From a virus: DNA of 64,000 nt. The notes beneath the pieces were generated by a model. The model was not told where the DNA came from, did not search any database, and saw nothing but the letters and a program-made list of their open reading frames with translations. Position numbers and translations under genes: made by a program. Where the stretch lies: positions 1 through 64,000 of IMG/VR virus record IMGVR_UViG_3300048927_000308, one strand, 5' to 3'. This document shows, one piece after another, positions 52,086 through 59,929 of this stretch. Numbering within the stretch: the stretch's first letter is position 1; each line of letters opens with the position of its first letter.

Positions 52086-52346
52086 TTATTCGTTATTAGC
52101 CTGAATGGCTGGTGGCACGGTTTTCCCGTTGCCGGGCTTCCAATTCAGAGCGGGAATGATCACCGCCTCTTTGGGTTTACCGCATTCAGCTGCTGCGTCC
52201 AGCTCGGCATGAGCATCAACGAGCTGTGCAAGGACCAGTTCCACAGCCTCAAAGGCGTTCGTCTCGTCGATACCACGATCGTTAATTTCGTAGCCGTGTT
52301 CGTTCAACAGGTCAATAATGCGGACTAGCTGGTTATTCTTTCCCAT
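52086..52346 (-). CDS. pdcA: PdcA-like small protein (86 aa)
   Basis: An 86-aa acidic helical protein ([40 protein letters not shown]). It directly precedes the pdcB-like gene, as pdcA does in P1. No domain recognised. In P1 the doc toxin gene comes before; here an unknown small gene does. Confidence 0.5.
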   Translation of the reverse strand: MGKNNQLVRIIDLLNEHGYEINDRGIDETNAFEAVELVLAQLVDAHAELDAAAECGKPKEAVIIPALNWKPGNGKTVPPAIQANNE

Positions 52347-52378
52347 GATTTGCTCCGGAATTGATTTCTGTCATGAGG

Positions 52379-52609
52379 TCAGTTGGTTCGAGTAACACGG
52401 ATGAAATACTGGGGAACTTCATCTTCAACAACCATCATTACCTGCTTTAGTTCTACCTTTCTGCCCATACGCACTGCGCATGATTTCAGGCTGGCTTGTT
52501 CGCGGGCGTATTCCCCTTCTGAATAAGGCACAATCAAAATTGTGTCGCCTACTTCCATTTGCCGGATTGCTTCGGTCCGGGTGGCGTAATTCTTGTAATT
52601 GGTTTTCAC
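52379..52609 (-). CDS. Small beta-rich protein (76 aa), unknown
   Basis: A 76-aa protein (TRTEAIRQMEVGDTILIVPY; CAVRMGRKVELKQVMMVVED) with a small RHH/SH3-like feel. It stands where P1 phd-doc would end, but has no Doc (HxFx[D/N]GN) or Phd motif. Function unknown. Confidence 0.5.
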   Translation of the reverse strand: MKTNYKNYATRTEAIRQMEVGDTILIVPYSEGEYAREQASLKSCAVRMGRKVELKQVMMVVEDEVPQYFIRVTRTN

Positions 52610-52624
52610 TCCCCCTCCATGTGT

Positions 52625-53368
52625 CTAATCATTATCGGGCTGGTCAGCTTCATCACACACACGGTCCATGTGCTTCTGTATCCAGTCGGTGAGCTTCAGG
52701 CCTTCCACCTGTGCTTGTCGGACGTAGCGATTTTTGCGATCAGGGGTAACGCGCATCTGTATTTGAGCAGTCGCCGGGCTGGCTTCTTTCAGAGCGTTCA
52801 GGCTACGCGGGTCACGTTGTTCAGGCGCTTTAGTCATGGCATTCTCCGGCATAGAGGCCTTCAGGCCTTTGTCAGTCAAACGCACATTGTAATATTTCGT
52901 GGGCTCTTGACCATTATTAACGGATAAGTCCTCCAGATTTCGCAGATACGCTCCTAGTTGCGCCCGCTGATAGCCAATACCCCCACTCGTTTGTTCGATA
53001 ATCACGTCACTCTTGAGTAAGCCTCGTTCGATACGGCGTTTAATAGCAGCTCGCATCACTCGCTGGTATATTTTGCCACCAGCAAGCAGTATTGAGCGTA
53101 CGCCCGTAGGCCATTCTATTGAGTCGAAGCCAGACAGCGCGGCGATCATTTCATCTGCCCGTGCCTCTGTCATGCGCTGCTCATATGGTTCGATAACACG
53201 GCCCGATTCGATGAAGCCATGTTTTGCCGACAAAATGACAACGGCAGGCCGCGCTGCTGGCACGTTCGCGCGGAATGTCGAATACATCACCCCTTGATAA
53301 AGGGCCATTGCCGGAGCCGCTTGCCTGCCCTTTGTCGCAGAACAGGCCAGGATAATTAAGTTCTTCAT
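52625..53368 (-). CDS. YaaA/DUF6884-like and ribbon-helix-helix fusion protein (247 aa)
   Basis: ATG 53368, so that the product starts MKNLIILACSATKG, with LACSATK..PAMALYQG and VVILSAKHGFIESGRVIEPY, as in DUF6884/YaaA-like DNA-related proteins. The middle (IKRRIERGLLKSDVIIEQTS) may be a winged helix. The C-terminal ~55 residues QIQMRVTPDRKNRYVRQAQV..LTDWIQKHMDRV form a ribbon-helix-helix pattern, so the protein likely binds DNA. The start lies eight bases ahead of the upstream gene's stop codon position, a close coupling. Unknown role. Confidence 0.6.
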   Translation of the reverse strand: MKNLIILACSATKGRQAAPAMALYQGVMYSTFRANVPAARPAVVILSAKHGFIESGRVIEPYEQRMTEARADEMIAALSGFDSIEWPTGVRSILLAGGKIYQRVMRAAIKRRIERGLLKSDVIIEQTSGGIGYQRAQLGAYLRNLEDLSVNNGQEPTKYYNVRLTDKGLKASMPENAMTKAPEQRDPRSLNALKEASPATAQIQMRVTPDRKNRYVRQAQVEGLKLTDWIQKHMDRVCDEADQPDND

Positions 53369-53375
53369 ATACGCT

Positions 53376-54653
53376 TCAGAACGAGGATTGCAGGCGTTCC
53401 GCATCTGCGGGACCACATTTGTCGTACACCTCGTTGAAGATGTCAGCGCTAAGGCCCAGCACACAATCCATCTCCTGGATTGCCTCCAGCGCATCCAGCG
53501 GCGTGCCGTTGTCTCTCTGTAGGGATACTTCATTCGGCAGCATGAATTTACCGTCAGTGATAGAGACGATAGCAGGCAGACCAACGCGCTCGGCTTCCTC
53601 GCCAGTATCCATCAGCCAATCAAAGGCGATTTGATACAGCCCCTCGCAATCGGTCACGGTCGCAGTGCCATATACCTTGTCGGTTTCACGCTTCGTCACT
53701 TTGATGTCCTTAGCGTCCCACCAGTCCATTTCGAAGATGTTGGAGAGGGTTAGCGTGGCTCTCTTTTCGGGACGCCAGCCAGTGGCTAAGATGTGATTGA
53801 ACTGATCGCGGTACGGCTTGTTGACCTCAATGAAGGTGTAGGTATCGCCGATGTAGCCAAAGCAAAGGTGGTTGCGCAGCCAGACAGTGATCGCGCGGTC
53901 TTTGCAGCGCGCGGCGACGTTTTCATAGTTCGCCTTGATGTCATGATAAGCGGCCTCGGCATCAAACCCCGGCTGCTCGCTCTGCTGCATAAGGCGCGTC
54001 AGGGTGTTTGACATGTGGAGAATGGCAGCGGTTGAGTCTATGGCGTTCAATGCGTCCACCAGCTTCGGATCCGCCGGGGGCAGCTTGCTAACAGCTTCGC
54101 AAAGCTCTTTGATGGTGGTCGGGCCTTCGTTCATCTCCAGGGCGACTGCGTGCGCGGCGTTCAGGATCCGCGTCTTCAGCGCGTCGCTGTGTTTATGCCA
54201 AATGTCCGCCATCTCAGGGGAGGCCAGAAACGGGAGATTCTCTTCAAAAGTAGCATCTTCAATAAGCGCATTGGCATGACAGATTTCTACAGCCACCTCG
54301 CGCTCTATCTCTGTCATTTGCTGCCAAACATCCCGAGCTGCTTCGCCTGGGGCGTAGACATAAAGGGTGTTGTACGCATCATTCATCATGAGCGCTTCAG
54401 CGTGAGCATCAGCCAATGCGGCGTGATACTCGTTAGAAACGGTTTCAAACCAGCCACGGAAACGCTTAGCGATATTGTCACGGGCAGGAGTGAAGCATGA
54501 ATAAACCTGTTCAACCTGTTTATCGCCGTTTTTATCGATGAAGGCGATCAGGCCGATGGCGTCATTCTGAACTGTGTAGAAGGTTGGGCGGAAGCCGTTA
54601 TTAAGAAGAGCTTTAACAGCGAAGAAAAAATCTTTTTTAAGCATTGGTTTCAT
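53376..54653 (-). CDS. Unknown 425-aa protein
   Basis: A 425-aa protein with AAGGA and the right spacing at ATG 54653. N-terminal ~60 residues beta (GFRPTFYTVQNDAIGLIAFI), middle helical (AEALMMNDAYNTLYVYAPGE; AAYHDIKANYENVAARCKDR), end with WLMDTGEEAERVGLPAIVSI. No enzymatic or zinc motif. It separates humD from the RHH fusion where P1 has phd-doc. Its size and conserved-looking length suggest a real function that I cannot name. Confidence 0.55.
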   Translation of the reverse strand: MKPMLKKDFFFAVKALLNNGFRPTFYTVQNDAIGLIAFIDKNGDKQVEQVYSCFTPARDNIAKRFRGWFETVSNEYHAALADAHAEALMMNDAYNTLYVYAPGEAARDVWQQMTEIEREVAVEICHANALIEDATFEENLPFLASPEMADIWHKHSDALKTRILNAAHAVALEMNEGPTTIKELCEAVSKLPPADPKLVDALNAIDSTAAILHMSNTLTRLMQQSEQPGFDAEAAYHDIKANYENVAARCKDRAITVWLRNHLCFGYIGDTYTFIEVNKPYRDQFNHILATGWRPEKRATLTLSNIFEMDWWDAKDIKVTKRETDKVYGTATVTDCEGLYQIAFDWLMDTGEEAERVGLPAIVSITDGKFMLPNEVSLQRDNGTPLDALEAIQEMDCVLGLSADIFNEVYDKCGPADAERLQSSF

Positions 54654-54730
54654 GGGGATGTCCTTAGTTGCCCGGAACCGCCGGGGCGGTGGCGCTAAAT
54701 CTGCGCCATGAGGTTAATTTAATCTCTTCT

Positions 54731-54756
54731 ATTTTGTTTGTCAATACAAACAAAAT
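54731..54756. terminator. Symmetric hairpin after humD
   Basis: ATTTTGTTTGT / ACAAACAAAAT, perfect 11-bp arms with a 4-base loop, AT-rich, between the humD stop and the next gene. Either a weak terminator or a protein-binding palindrome; the symmetric shape fits a dimeric regulator. Confidence 0.45.
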
Positions 54757-54767
54757 AACTGAGCATG

Positions 54768-55097
54768 TTAGCTCGCCCGGACCTCGCGCGCCTGGGTCGC
54801 CGGTGTGCGCAAAATGGTAAATGTCACTACGCCTTCCATGCGGATCTCATTGAGTTCTTCCCCGGTAAGGTTCTGCTCATCGTCAGTGACCAAACCGTTG
54901 GTTTTTACTCGGGCAAAGTGGAGTCGGTCAAACAGTGTGATCAACACCAAATCCCCGGGCTTTGCCTTTAATGACCGGTCCAGCACGGCATACCCTGTTG
55001 TTGTTTCAATAACGGCACTGTTTCCGTTTATCTGGCAGATCTTGTCGATGGTTAATCTTGACTCTACATAGTCGGTAGCTGGAGAGGGAAATCCCAT
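54768..55097 (-). CDS. humD: HumD: UmuD'-like protein (109 aa)
   Basis: A 109-aa protein beginning GFPSPATDYVESRL, the sequence that follows the cleavage site in UmuD, so it resembles processed UmuD'. The rest is the S24 beta fold (GDLVLITLFDRLHFARV; MEGVVTFTIL). The region of the catalytic Ser has TTGYAVLD and no Ser in the GDSM position, so the protease is inactive, as expected for UmuD' mimicry. P1 HumD can support error-prone repair with UmuC. Follows the lxr-like gene and a LexA box. Confidence 0.82.
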   Translation of the reverse strand: MGFPSPATDYVESRLTIDKICQINGNSAVIETTTGYAVLDRSLKAKPGDLVLITLFDRLHFARVKTNGLVTDDEQNLTGEELNEIRMEGVVTFTILRTPATQAREVRAS

Positions 55098-55352
55098 TTA
55101 TCCCTCCAGGCTAAAATCGTCATCCCAATCGGGGAGGGTCGCGACCTTACTGACAGCGAGCAAATAGCCCAAGCCGTTGGATATTGATGTAGGTTGCTCT
55201 AGGCCAAACTCGAAGTAATCAGGCCATGCGCGACCCAGCCAGAAACCACCGCCTACCTCTTTTGCACGCTGTATGAACAACCAACGTCCGGGGGGAATAT
55301 AGTCTCTTTGCTCACCGCGCAATATGACGTCATAGTTGCTGTCTTTACCCAT
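55098..55352 (-). CDS. lxr: Lxr-like SOS-regulated small protein (84 aa)
   Basis: An 84-aa protein (MGKDSNYDVILRGEQRDYIP..) directly behind a perfect LexA box and immediately followed by humD (stop at 55098, next start 55097). P1 has lxr (LexA-regulated) upstream of humD. Sequence features: GRWLFIQRAKEVGGGFWLGR, beta-rich. No known domain. Confidence 0.6.
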   Translation of the reverse strand: MGKDSNYDVILRGEQRDYIPPGRWLFIQRAKEVGGGFWLGRAWPDYFEFGLEQPTSISNGLGYLLAVSKVATLPDWDDDFSLEG

Positions 55353-55372
55353 AGATCCTCCCGTAAATAATG

Positions 55373-55388
55373 CTGTATATATATACAG
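55373..55388. promoter_or_regulatory. Perfect LexA (SOS) box ahead of lxr-humD
   Basis: CTGTATATATATACAG, an exact match to the consensus SOS box with ideal AT centre. It lies 21 bases before the lxr-like ATG, so it must overlap the promoter or early leader. Confidence 0.9.
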
Positions 55389-55427
55389 TATTTTGCGGGC
55401 GGCTTTTCGTCAACCGGAGCGGAATAT

Positions 55428-55449
55428 AAAAAAACCCGCACAGGCGGGC
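55428..55449 (-). terminator. Terminator of the 55.4-64 kb accessory operon
   Basis: CCCGC / GCGGG hairpin with TTTTTTT on the minus strand, after the stop at 55458 and upstream of the LexA box. Confidence 0.8.
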
Positions 55450-55457
55450 TTAGCGTT

Positions 55458-55733
55458 TTAGATCGTGATTTTTATCGCGTACACCTTTACCGGATCCGGG
55501 CCAAAGTGCTTATGTGTGATGGTTTTTATCTCGTAACCCTCATACGGCATCACCAGGCGTCGATCGTTATCATCCTTGCGGGGATAGCCCCGAGTGATGA
55601 TCAGCCGGTCATAATCGCGCCCAATTAGCCTGCGGCTCCAATAAGCATTTACCAGGCGATACTCCTCGGTTTTCTCGCCGCTCTTCATCGCGTCGAAGTA
55701 TTCGCCATTTACGGCCATCTGTAGATCAGCCAC
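55458..55733 (-). CDS. ASCH-like domain protein (91 aa)
   Basis: GTG 55733 has GGAGG at 6 bases; a TTG two codons before is too close. 91 aa: AVNGEYFDAMKSGEKTEEYR, then LIGRDYDRLIITRGYP and a final beta strand (KVYAIKITI). The pattern (FDAM.SGEKTEEYR..Y) is that of ASCH/PUA-like folds that bind RNA or modified bases. Last gene of the operon. Confidence 0.65.
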   Translation of the reverse strand: MADLQMAVNGEYFDAMKSGEKTEEYRLVNAYWSRRLIGRDYDRLIITRGYPRKDDNDRRLVMPYEGYEIKTITHKHFGPDPVKVYAIKITI

Positions 55734-56733
55734 CAGCAACCTCCTCCTGACCTACCGGCGGCACCATATAGCGCCAGTGAGTTGCGTCTTTACACACTGT
55801 TTTGAAGAGCGAAGCGGGCACGAAGCGGTAGCGCATATCGTCATGGTTCGTTGGTGTGAACGCGCATACGCGCTTCTCGCTGGAGGGATCCGGCATCTTT
55901 TCGAAACGAGAGATCCAACTATCCGGAATTTCCGGAATGTTCACCGGCGGCAGCGTCATCGGCGGGACGGTGAATAGCGGAATATCCTTGCCGAAGCCGT
56001 GGGCATTTGGCCACAGATGCGCGTAGGAGTGCCCCTCAACCCCTTCCAGGCTCTCCAGCTCCTCCGTATCGGTATAGGCCACCGGATCGCTGTTAAGGGC
56101 CACAGAAAGCAGCATGCGAGCCATTACTGAGGATTCAAAGGTAACGTCGCTACCTATGTCCTCTTCTGCGATTTCACGCAGGCGCTCAACGTCCATAGTC
56201 TCGCTTGCGAGGATCAGCGGCTTCGGTTCCGGGCTGGTGGCCAGTGCCAGCACCTCGTCAGCCCAATCGCGATCAAAACCTGGCATCGCCGGCAGCGTGG
56301 CTATCACTTCACTCGGCAGCGCGTCGATATATTCCAGCGCGGCGCGGGCAACGGCAGAAGTGTCGGGAACAGACTCGGTGTTCTCAGCCACCAGCGCATA
56401 CTGTAACGTCCTGCTGAGCTGCTCGCGCAGCTGCTGGCAACCAGCATACTTCACGGCTGTGTCACGCAGTTGGTTCACCAGCTCTCGGTAAACGTGCGGC
56501 TTCAGACTGATCCGCTGCTGCATGGCCTCCAGCTTTTTCAAGCGTTGCTTGGCGGCGCGGGCCTTGTCAGCCAGCTCCTCAATGACTGCTGCCACTGCCT
56601 CGTTAAACGTAGCCACAACATGTAGAGTGCCGTCGTTTTGCGGTTCGACGATGGTACCAACGGTACGCTCTGAATCGTCTTCTGCCTTTTCAATACCAAT
56701 GACATAAGCCTCGGTTTGGATGAAGATTGTCAT
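55726..56733 (-). CDS. Ead/Ea22-like early protein (335 aa), unknown function
   Basis: A 335-aa protein with an N-terminal beta part, a long helix (EELADKARAAKQRLKKLEAM), a helical middle and a C-terminal ~60-residue domain (RVCAFTPTNHDDMRYRFVPASLF, then CKDATHWRYMVPP), which resembles the C-terminal THWRY/DUF551-like element of phage early genes. ATG shares bases with the previous stop. Function unknown. Confidence 0.5.
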   Translation of the reverse strand: MTIFIQTEAYVIGIEKAEDDSERTVGTIVEPQNDGTLHVVATFNEAVAAVIEELADKARAAKQRLKKLEAMQQRISLKPHVYRELVNQLRDTAVKYAGCQQLREQLSRTLQYALVAENTESVPDTSAVARAALEYIDALPSEVIATLPAMPGFDRDWADEVLALATSPEPKPLILASETMDVERLREIAEEDIGSDVTFESSVMARMLLSVALNSDPVAYTDTEELESLEGVEGHSYAHLWPNAHGFGKDIPLFTVPPMTLPPVNIPEIPDSWISRFEKMPDPSSEKRVCAFTPTNHDDMRYRFVPASLFKTVCKDATHWRYMVPPVGQEEVAGG

Positions 56734-57308
56734 TTCGCCTCCTGCTGCGGTACCAATGCAAAAATATCAACGCCTTTAGCCCAAATAGCCTTGATGGTTG
56801 TCCAACTGACAGGCACCTTAATTTCAATCTGTCCGCTGCCGTCACAGCTTTCGCAGTCCTCATCACCGAAGCACTCAGGGCAGGAGATAATTTTCGTTTC
56901 TGAGAACTCGCCTGCAAGGCTGGCTTTGCCACCGTTTTCGGCGGAAAGAAACCTCGGAACAACAGCCCACCCCTCTGGCAACTTGTAAGGCTGTCTTACT
57001 GGTTCGAGTTGTTCGGAATTACCGAACAACTGACGCGGTGCGGTACGATTCACGATTTCCTCAGGCGCGGCGGGGCTCCATGTGCATTCACACTCTACGG
57101 CCCCGAGCATCTGCCGACAGTGATAAGTGCCATAACCACCCGGCAACTGCACTACCGGCTCAGTCGTCAGCACTGCCAGTGCAATAGCAAACAGCTCGTT
57201 ATCCATCACCAGCCCATCAGCGTCCGGATCCCTGCTGATGCGGTATTTATTGATTGCCGTTACCTGGCTGATGCGGGCGATCAGCTGGTCTTTGGTGAAT
57301 TTTTTCAT
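56730..57308 (-). CDS. TKxQLI-family accessory protein with zinc ribbon (192 aa)
   Basis: N-terminus MKKFTKDQLIARISQVTAIN, the first of five genes that share this helix. Centre: ELFAIALAVLTTEP. C-terminal third: ISCPECFGDEDCESCDGSG, a DnaJ-like CxxC..CxxC zinc element, then a beta/helical end. It overlaps the 335-aa gene by four bases. Function unknown; family members are common early-phage accessory proteins. Confidence 0.55.
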   Translation of the reverse strand: MKKFTKDQLIARISQVTAINKYRISRDPDADGLVMDNELFAIALAVLTTEPVVQLPGGYGTYHCRQMLGAVECECTWSPAAPEEIVNRTAPRQLFGNSEQLEPVRQPYKLPEGWAVVPRFLSAENGGKASLAGEFSETKIISCPECFGDEDCESCDGSGQIEIKVPVSWTTIKAIWAKGVDIFALVPQQEAK

Positions 57309-57311
57309 CGG

Positions 57312-57515
57312 TTAGTCCTCAACCTTGCTACCGCACAGCGGACAGTACGCGAATTTATTGGCGAAGCCAGGGTGCGGAACGGCGAAGCGCTTTGTCTTCT
57401 CGTTCCAGTCCACGATTACCTTGTCAAAGTCGGCTGCGGCAGCCTGCCATTCCCCAGCGAGAATAGGCTTTGTCCCGATCATGCCTACGGTGCAGTGCTC
57501 GCATTTATCAGTCAT
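57312..57515 (-). CDS. Small zinc-ribbon protein (67 aa)
   Basis: ATG 57515 gives MTDKCEHCTVGMIGTKPILA... and ends with FAYCPLCGSKVED. Two CxxC pairs (CEHC near the start, CPLC near the end) make a zinc ribbon as in Lar-type restriction alleviation or transcription-related small proteins. Overlaps the upstream gene by eight bases. No direct evidence for anti-restriction. Confidence 0.55.
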   Translation of the reverse strand: MTDKCEHCTVGMIGTKPILAGEWQAAAADFDKVIVDWNEKTKRFAVPHPGFANKFAYCPLCGSKVED

Positions 57516-57921
57516 TGCGGGCCTCTTGCAGCGTGCGCGTCTGGTAATCATCAAGCAGGATGCGGAAAGCGAGGAGCATCCCGCGCTCCGGCACCTCCTC
57601 GGCATAGAACGCATCCAATGCCTGCATCATCGCCTTCAGGCAAGGGTTTGCTTTAGGTGCCGGAGGGGCGGTGTAGAGAATGCGCGTTTCGACGTCAGGG
57701 CGTTTTGCGAATCCTTCATACTGCTCTTTGGTGCAGTCATCCCAAAGGTCACTATCTACGTAACGCTCGCGCCATTGGTATACAGGTCCAGCCGCTTGCG
57801 CAGCTAGCGCAATACGCGCCAGCCCCTCCGCTTCCTCTGCTGGCAGTACGACATTGCTACCTGGGCCGTATGTTTCGCTCCATGATTGGATTTTCAGTAG
57901 CCGTTCTTTGGTAAACTCCAT
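57508..57921 (-). CDS. TKxxLL-family accessory protein (137 aa)
   Basis: N-terminus MEFTKERLLKIQSWSETYGP, related to the TKEQLI helix of its neighbours. Middle with GPVYQWRERYVDSDLWDDCT (a DUF551-like beta part), end helical (LKAMMQALDAFYAEEVPERG). No enzymatic motif. Same operon as the other four family members. Confidence 0.5.
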   Translation of the reverse strand: MEFTKERLLKIQSWSETYGPGSNVVLPAEEAEGLARIALAAQAAGPVYQWRERYVDSDLWDDCTKEQYEGFAKRPDVETRILYTAPPAPKANPCLKAMMQALDAFYAEEVPERGMLLAFRILLDDYQTRTLQEARND

Positions 57922-57924
57922 TAT

Positions 57925-58155
57925 TTAAACCTCCCACACCTTTCCACAGGACAGGCATACCGCTTTTCCGTCGTCGCAATCCAAATTGACATGCCCGCAC
58001 TTTGCAGGCTCTGCGGTTAGCGCTGCCAGCGCGATTTCAAACAGTGCTGAACACTGGTTTACATGGTTGCGGCCTTCGCCTGTTATCTTCGTGTGGCGGC
58101 AGAATGCAATCTGCTCTCGTGCCTTTGCGATTAACTGCTCTTTGGTGAATTGCAT
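57925..58155 (-). CDS. TKEQLI-family zinc protein (76 aa)
   Basis: 76 aa: MQFTKEQLIAKAREQIAFCR, an A-rich helix (ALFEIALAALTAEPA) and a Cys/His end KCGHVNLDCDDGKAVCLSCG with CxH..C..CxxC, a treble-clef-like zinc site. Stop three bases ahead of the next gene. Confidence 0.55.
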   Translation of the reverse strand: MQFTKEQLIAKAREQIAFCRHTKITGEGRNHVNQCSALFEIALAALTAEPAKCGHVNLDCDDGKAVCLSCGKVWEV

Positions 58156-58427
58156 TAAAACCCCCTCTTGAAGCGCTGGGAATCGGCCACGGTGATTTCT
58201 GTTTTCGATAGTGCCTGCCGTCCGGCTTCGGTCAATTCGACCTTATCTCGGACCGAATTAAGGTAAGCTGTCTTGATGAGCCCCTTTGACTTAAGACGTC
58301 TGGCAACCGCTGTACAAAGAGTGTCGCTATCGTTCCACCAATAACGCTCAAATTTACCCCGCAACATCACTTTTCCTTCCTGGATTGCTCGTAGGGTGTT
58401 GGTCTGATGATCGCTTAACTTTGCCAT
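58155..58427 (-). CDS. Small winged-helix-like protein (90 aa)
   Basis: ATG 58427 with GGGGTG nearby. 90 aa: AKLSDHQTNTLRAIQEGKVM, YWWNDSDTLCTAVARRLKSK, VELTEAGRQALSKTE. Same helix-beta-helix-wing plan as 39697-39933 and 60756-61055. Shares a base with the downstream gene's ATG. DNA-binding likely, role unknown. Confidence 0.55.
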   Translation of the reverse strand: MAKLSDHQTNTLRAIQEGKVMLRGKFERYWWNDSDTLCTAVARRLKSKGLIKTAYLNSVRDKVELTEAGRQALSKTEITVADSQRFKRGF

Positions 58428-58428
58428 A

Positions 58429-58809
58429 TCACCCCCCCCTGTTGGTGTACGCGCGGCTGGTATTAAGGTGCGCCGCCACCACATCGGCATTCGCGCTGGC
58501 CAGCGTCTCGGAGCACTCATCACAGCCAAGATAGTAAAGCCCTGAAACCTCATTCAGTCGCAGCCTGCCATCCTGCACAGCTGTATTGCTAATTACCGTC
58601 GCATGCCACGTCATCGATTCACTGCCGCACTCTGGGCACGTTCTCATGTTGCAGAGTGCTGGCGGCGCGGTTAATGCAGTCAGTGTTGTTTTAGCCATCA
58701 ATACCAATGCCTGGTTATCAGCAGGCATCTGCTCTACCGGGATCGCATACGCTTCATGCTGCGCAATAATCGCTTCGCAATATTGCTTCAGCTGCTGATT
58801 ATTCATCAT
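58429..58809 (-). CDS. TKEQLI-related accessory protein with CxxC pairs (126 aa)
   Basis: 126 aa: NNQQLKQYCEAIIAQHEAYA, ALVLMAKTTLTALTAPPALC, then MRTCPECGSESMTWHATVIS and YLGCDECSETL, a zinc ribbon. The N-terminal helix is a distant member of the neighbouring family. The gene ends a base before the winged-helix protein starts. Function unknown. Confidence 0.5.
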   Translation of the reverse strand: MMNNQQLKQYCEAIIAQHEAYAIPVEQMPADNQALVLMAKTTLTALTAPPALCNMRTCPECGSESMTWHATVISNTAVQDGRLRLNEVSGLYYLGCDECSETLASANADVVAAHLNTSRAYTNRGG

Positions 58810-59194
58810 GTCCTACCACCTTAAACCCGTTGTCTTTGAGAACCTTCGCTACCTGATCGGCATAATCAAACTGTGCCGGATGATTGATGCGCGGCAGCAG
58901 AATCGGTACCACCGGCGCGGGTGGGGAAAGAAAGAGCGGCAGCGACGCGCCTTTTTTCGGCTCTGTAGTAATCGTGGCGAAGCGAGTGTGGCCTTTGATA
59001 ACGCGCTTTGCGGCTTCGCCATCAACATAGAACATTGGTGTGCCTGTAAGCGTGGCCAACGCAATCTCTGCCAGCTTCAAATCGCACTCAAGGGCTGGTC
59101 GGGCTGCTTTAAAAGCGACCTGAACTGCCGCCATTCGCAGAGCCTTAACGTTTTCACGAGCATGCTCAATAAGTTGCTCTTTTGCGATTGTCAT
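58799..59194 (-). CDS. TKEQLI-family accessory protein (131 aa)
   Basis: 131 aa: TIAKEQLIEHARENVKALRM, ECDLKLAEIALATLTGTPMF, then a beta part (RVIKGHTRFATITTEPKKGA) and RINHPAQFDYADQVAKVLKD. Overlaps the next gene by 11 bases. Fourth full-length member of the helix family; function unknown. Confidence 0.5.
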   Translation of the reverse strand: MTIAKEQLIEHARENVKALRMAAVQVAFKAARPALECDLKLAEIALATLTGTPMFYVDGEAAKRVIKGHTRFATITTEPKKGASLPLFLSPPAPVVPILLPRINHPAQFDYADQVAKVLKDNGFKVVGHDE

Positions 59195-59409
59195 TGGGCC
59201 GCCCCTTCAATGACGTCTTCTCCGCAATGCATCTGGCCATTGCGGTAGCTTGGGTGCTGAAGAGAGTAGATAAGGTAAGTGCTGCCAAATGCGGTCCATT
59301 TGCCCTCAATATGAATCACTTTCCCACTCTGTTTTCTGTTCTGGCGATCGGTGTAATTAACCACCTCACCGACGTTGAATTTCGGCTGTAACGCCTTGGC
59401 TTTGCTCAT
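59191..59409 (-). CDS. Small beta-rich protein (72 aa), SH3/KOW-like
   Basis: ATG 59409 overlaps the upstream stop (ATGA). 72 aa with KFNVGEVVNYTDRQNRKQSG, KVIHIEGKWTAFGSTYLIY: five beta strands, KOW/SH3-like. Unknown role. Confidence 0.5.
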   Translation of the reverse strand: MSKAKALQPKFNVGEVVNYTDRQNRKQSGKVIHIEGKWTAFGSTYLIYSLQHPSYRNGQMHCGEDVIEGAAQ

Positions 59410-59717
59410 ATTGATGTGCTCCCGAAGATTTTGTGAATTTGATAGCCCTGCCAATTCTGGCGACATATTTCTGCTGCGTTGGGCTGATGTTGTTTTTCCC
59501 GAAGAGGCTTAATTCGCGTTTCACCACCAGCCTCCATAATGAACATAGGGTGGCGCGATCGGCCTACATTCCTCACTGCACCAACCGAAACCAAATGCTC
59601 CAGCAGGCGATAGGCCTTTTTGCTGTCACAATTCAGTAAGCGGCTCACTTCCCGGGGGGTGATCTTTCCGTTGCATTGAATAGTCCGGATAATTGTCCAA
59701 AGGTTATTACTTGCCAT
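59406..59717 (-). CDS. HTH protein with NWxGYxxH C-terminal motif (103 aa)
   Basis: 103 aa: winged helix in the first ~50 residues (ITPREVSRLLNCDSKKAYRL, then EHLVSVGAVRNVG), C-terminal AAEICRQNWQGYQIHKIFGS. The same pair of modules occurs in the 102-aa gene at 61932-62240. A paralogous pair inside one operon; likely transcription regulators of early genes or of the host. Confidence 0.65.
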   Translation of the reverse strand: MASNNLWTIIRTIQCNGKITPREVSRLLNCDSKKAYRLLEHLVSVGAVRNVGRSRHPMFIMEAGGETRIKPLREKQHQPNAAEICRQNWQGYQIHKIFGSTSI

Positions 59718-59919
59718 TGGCCCCTCCGCTGTTTATTGGCCTAATGCTCTCTAGCAACAAACGGCGGCGAAATTGAGGGGCACCCCAGCGTCTGCCGGTC
59801 CGTTTGTCGTAGGACTCGTTACGGCCGACCACCCAGGAGGAGCGCGTTTCATGGATTTTGAAACGTTTCTCACCTTCACTTGTGACTACAAGGCCGGTGT
59901 GGGTTTTTACAATGGACAT
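59707..59919 (-). CDS. Small beta/basic protein (70 aa), unknown
   Basis: 70 aa: VKTHTGLVVTSEGEKRFKIH and RRWGAPQFRRRLLLESIRPI. Basic C-terminus, overlaps the next gene by 11 bases. No domain recognised. Confidence 0.45.
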   Translation of the reverse strand: MSIVKTHTGLVVTSEGEKRFKIHETRSSWVVGRNESYDKRTGRRWGAPQFRRRLLLESIRPINSGGANGK

Positions 59920-59929
59920 CTGGTTCTCC

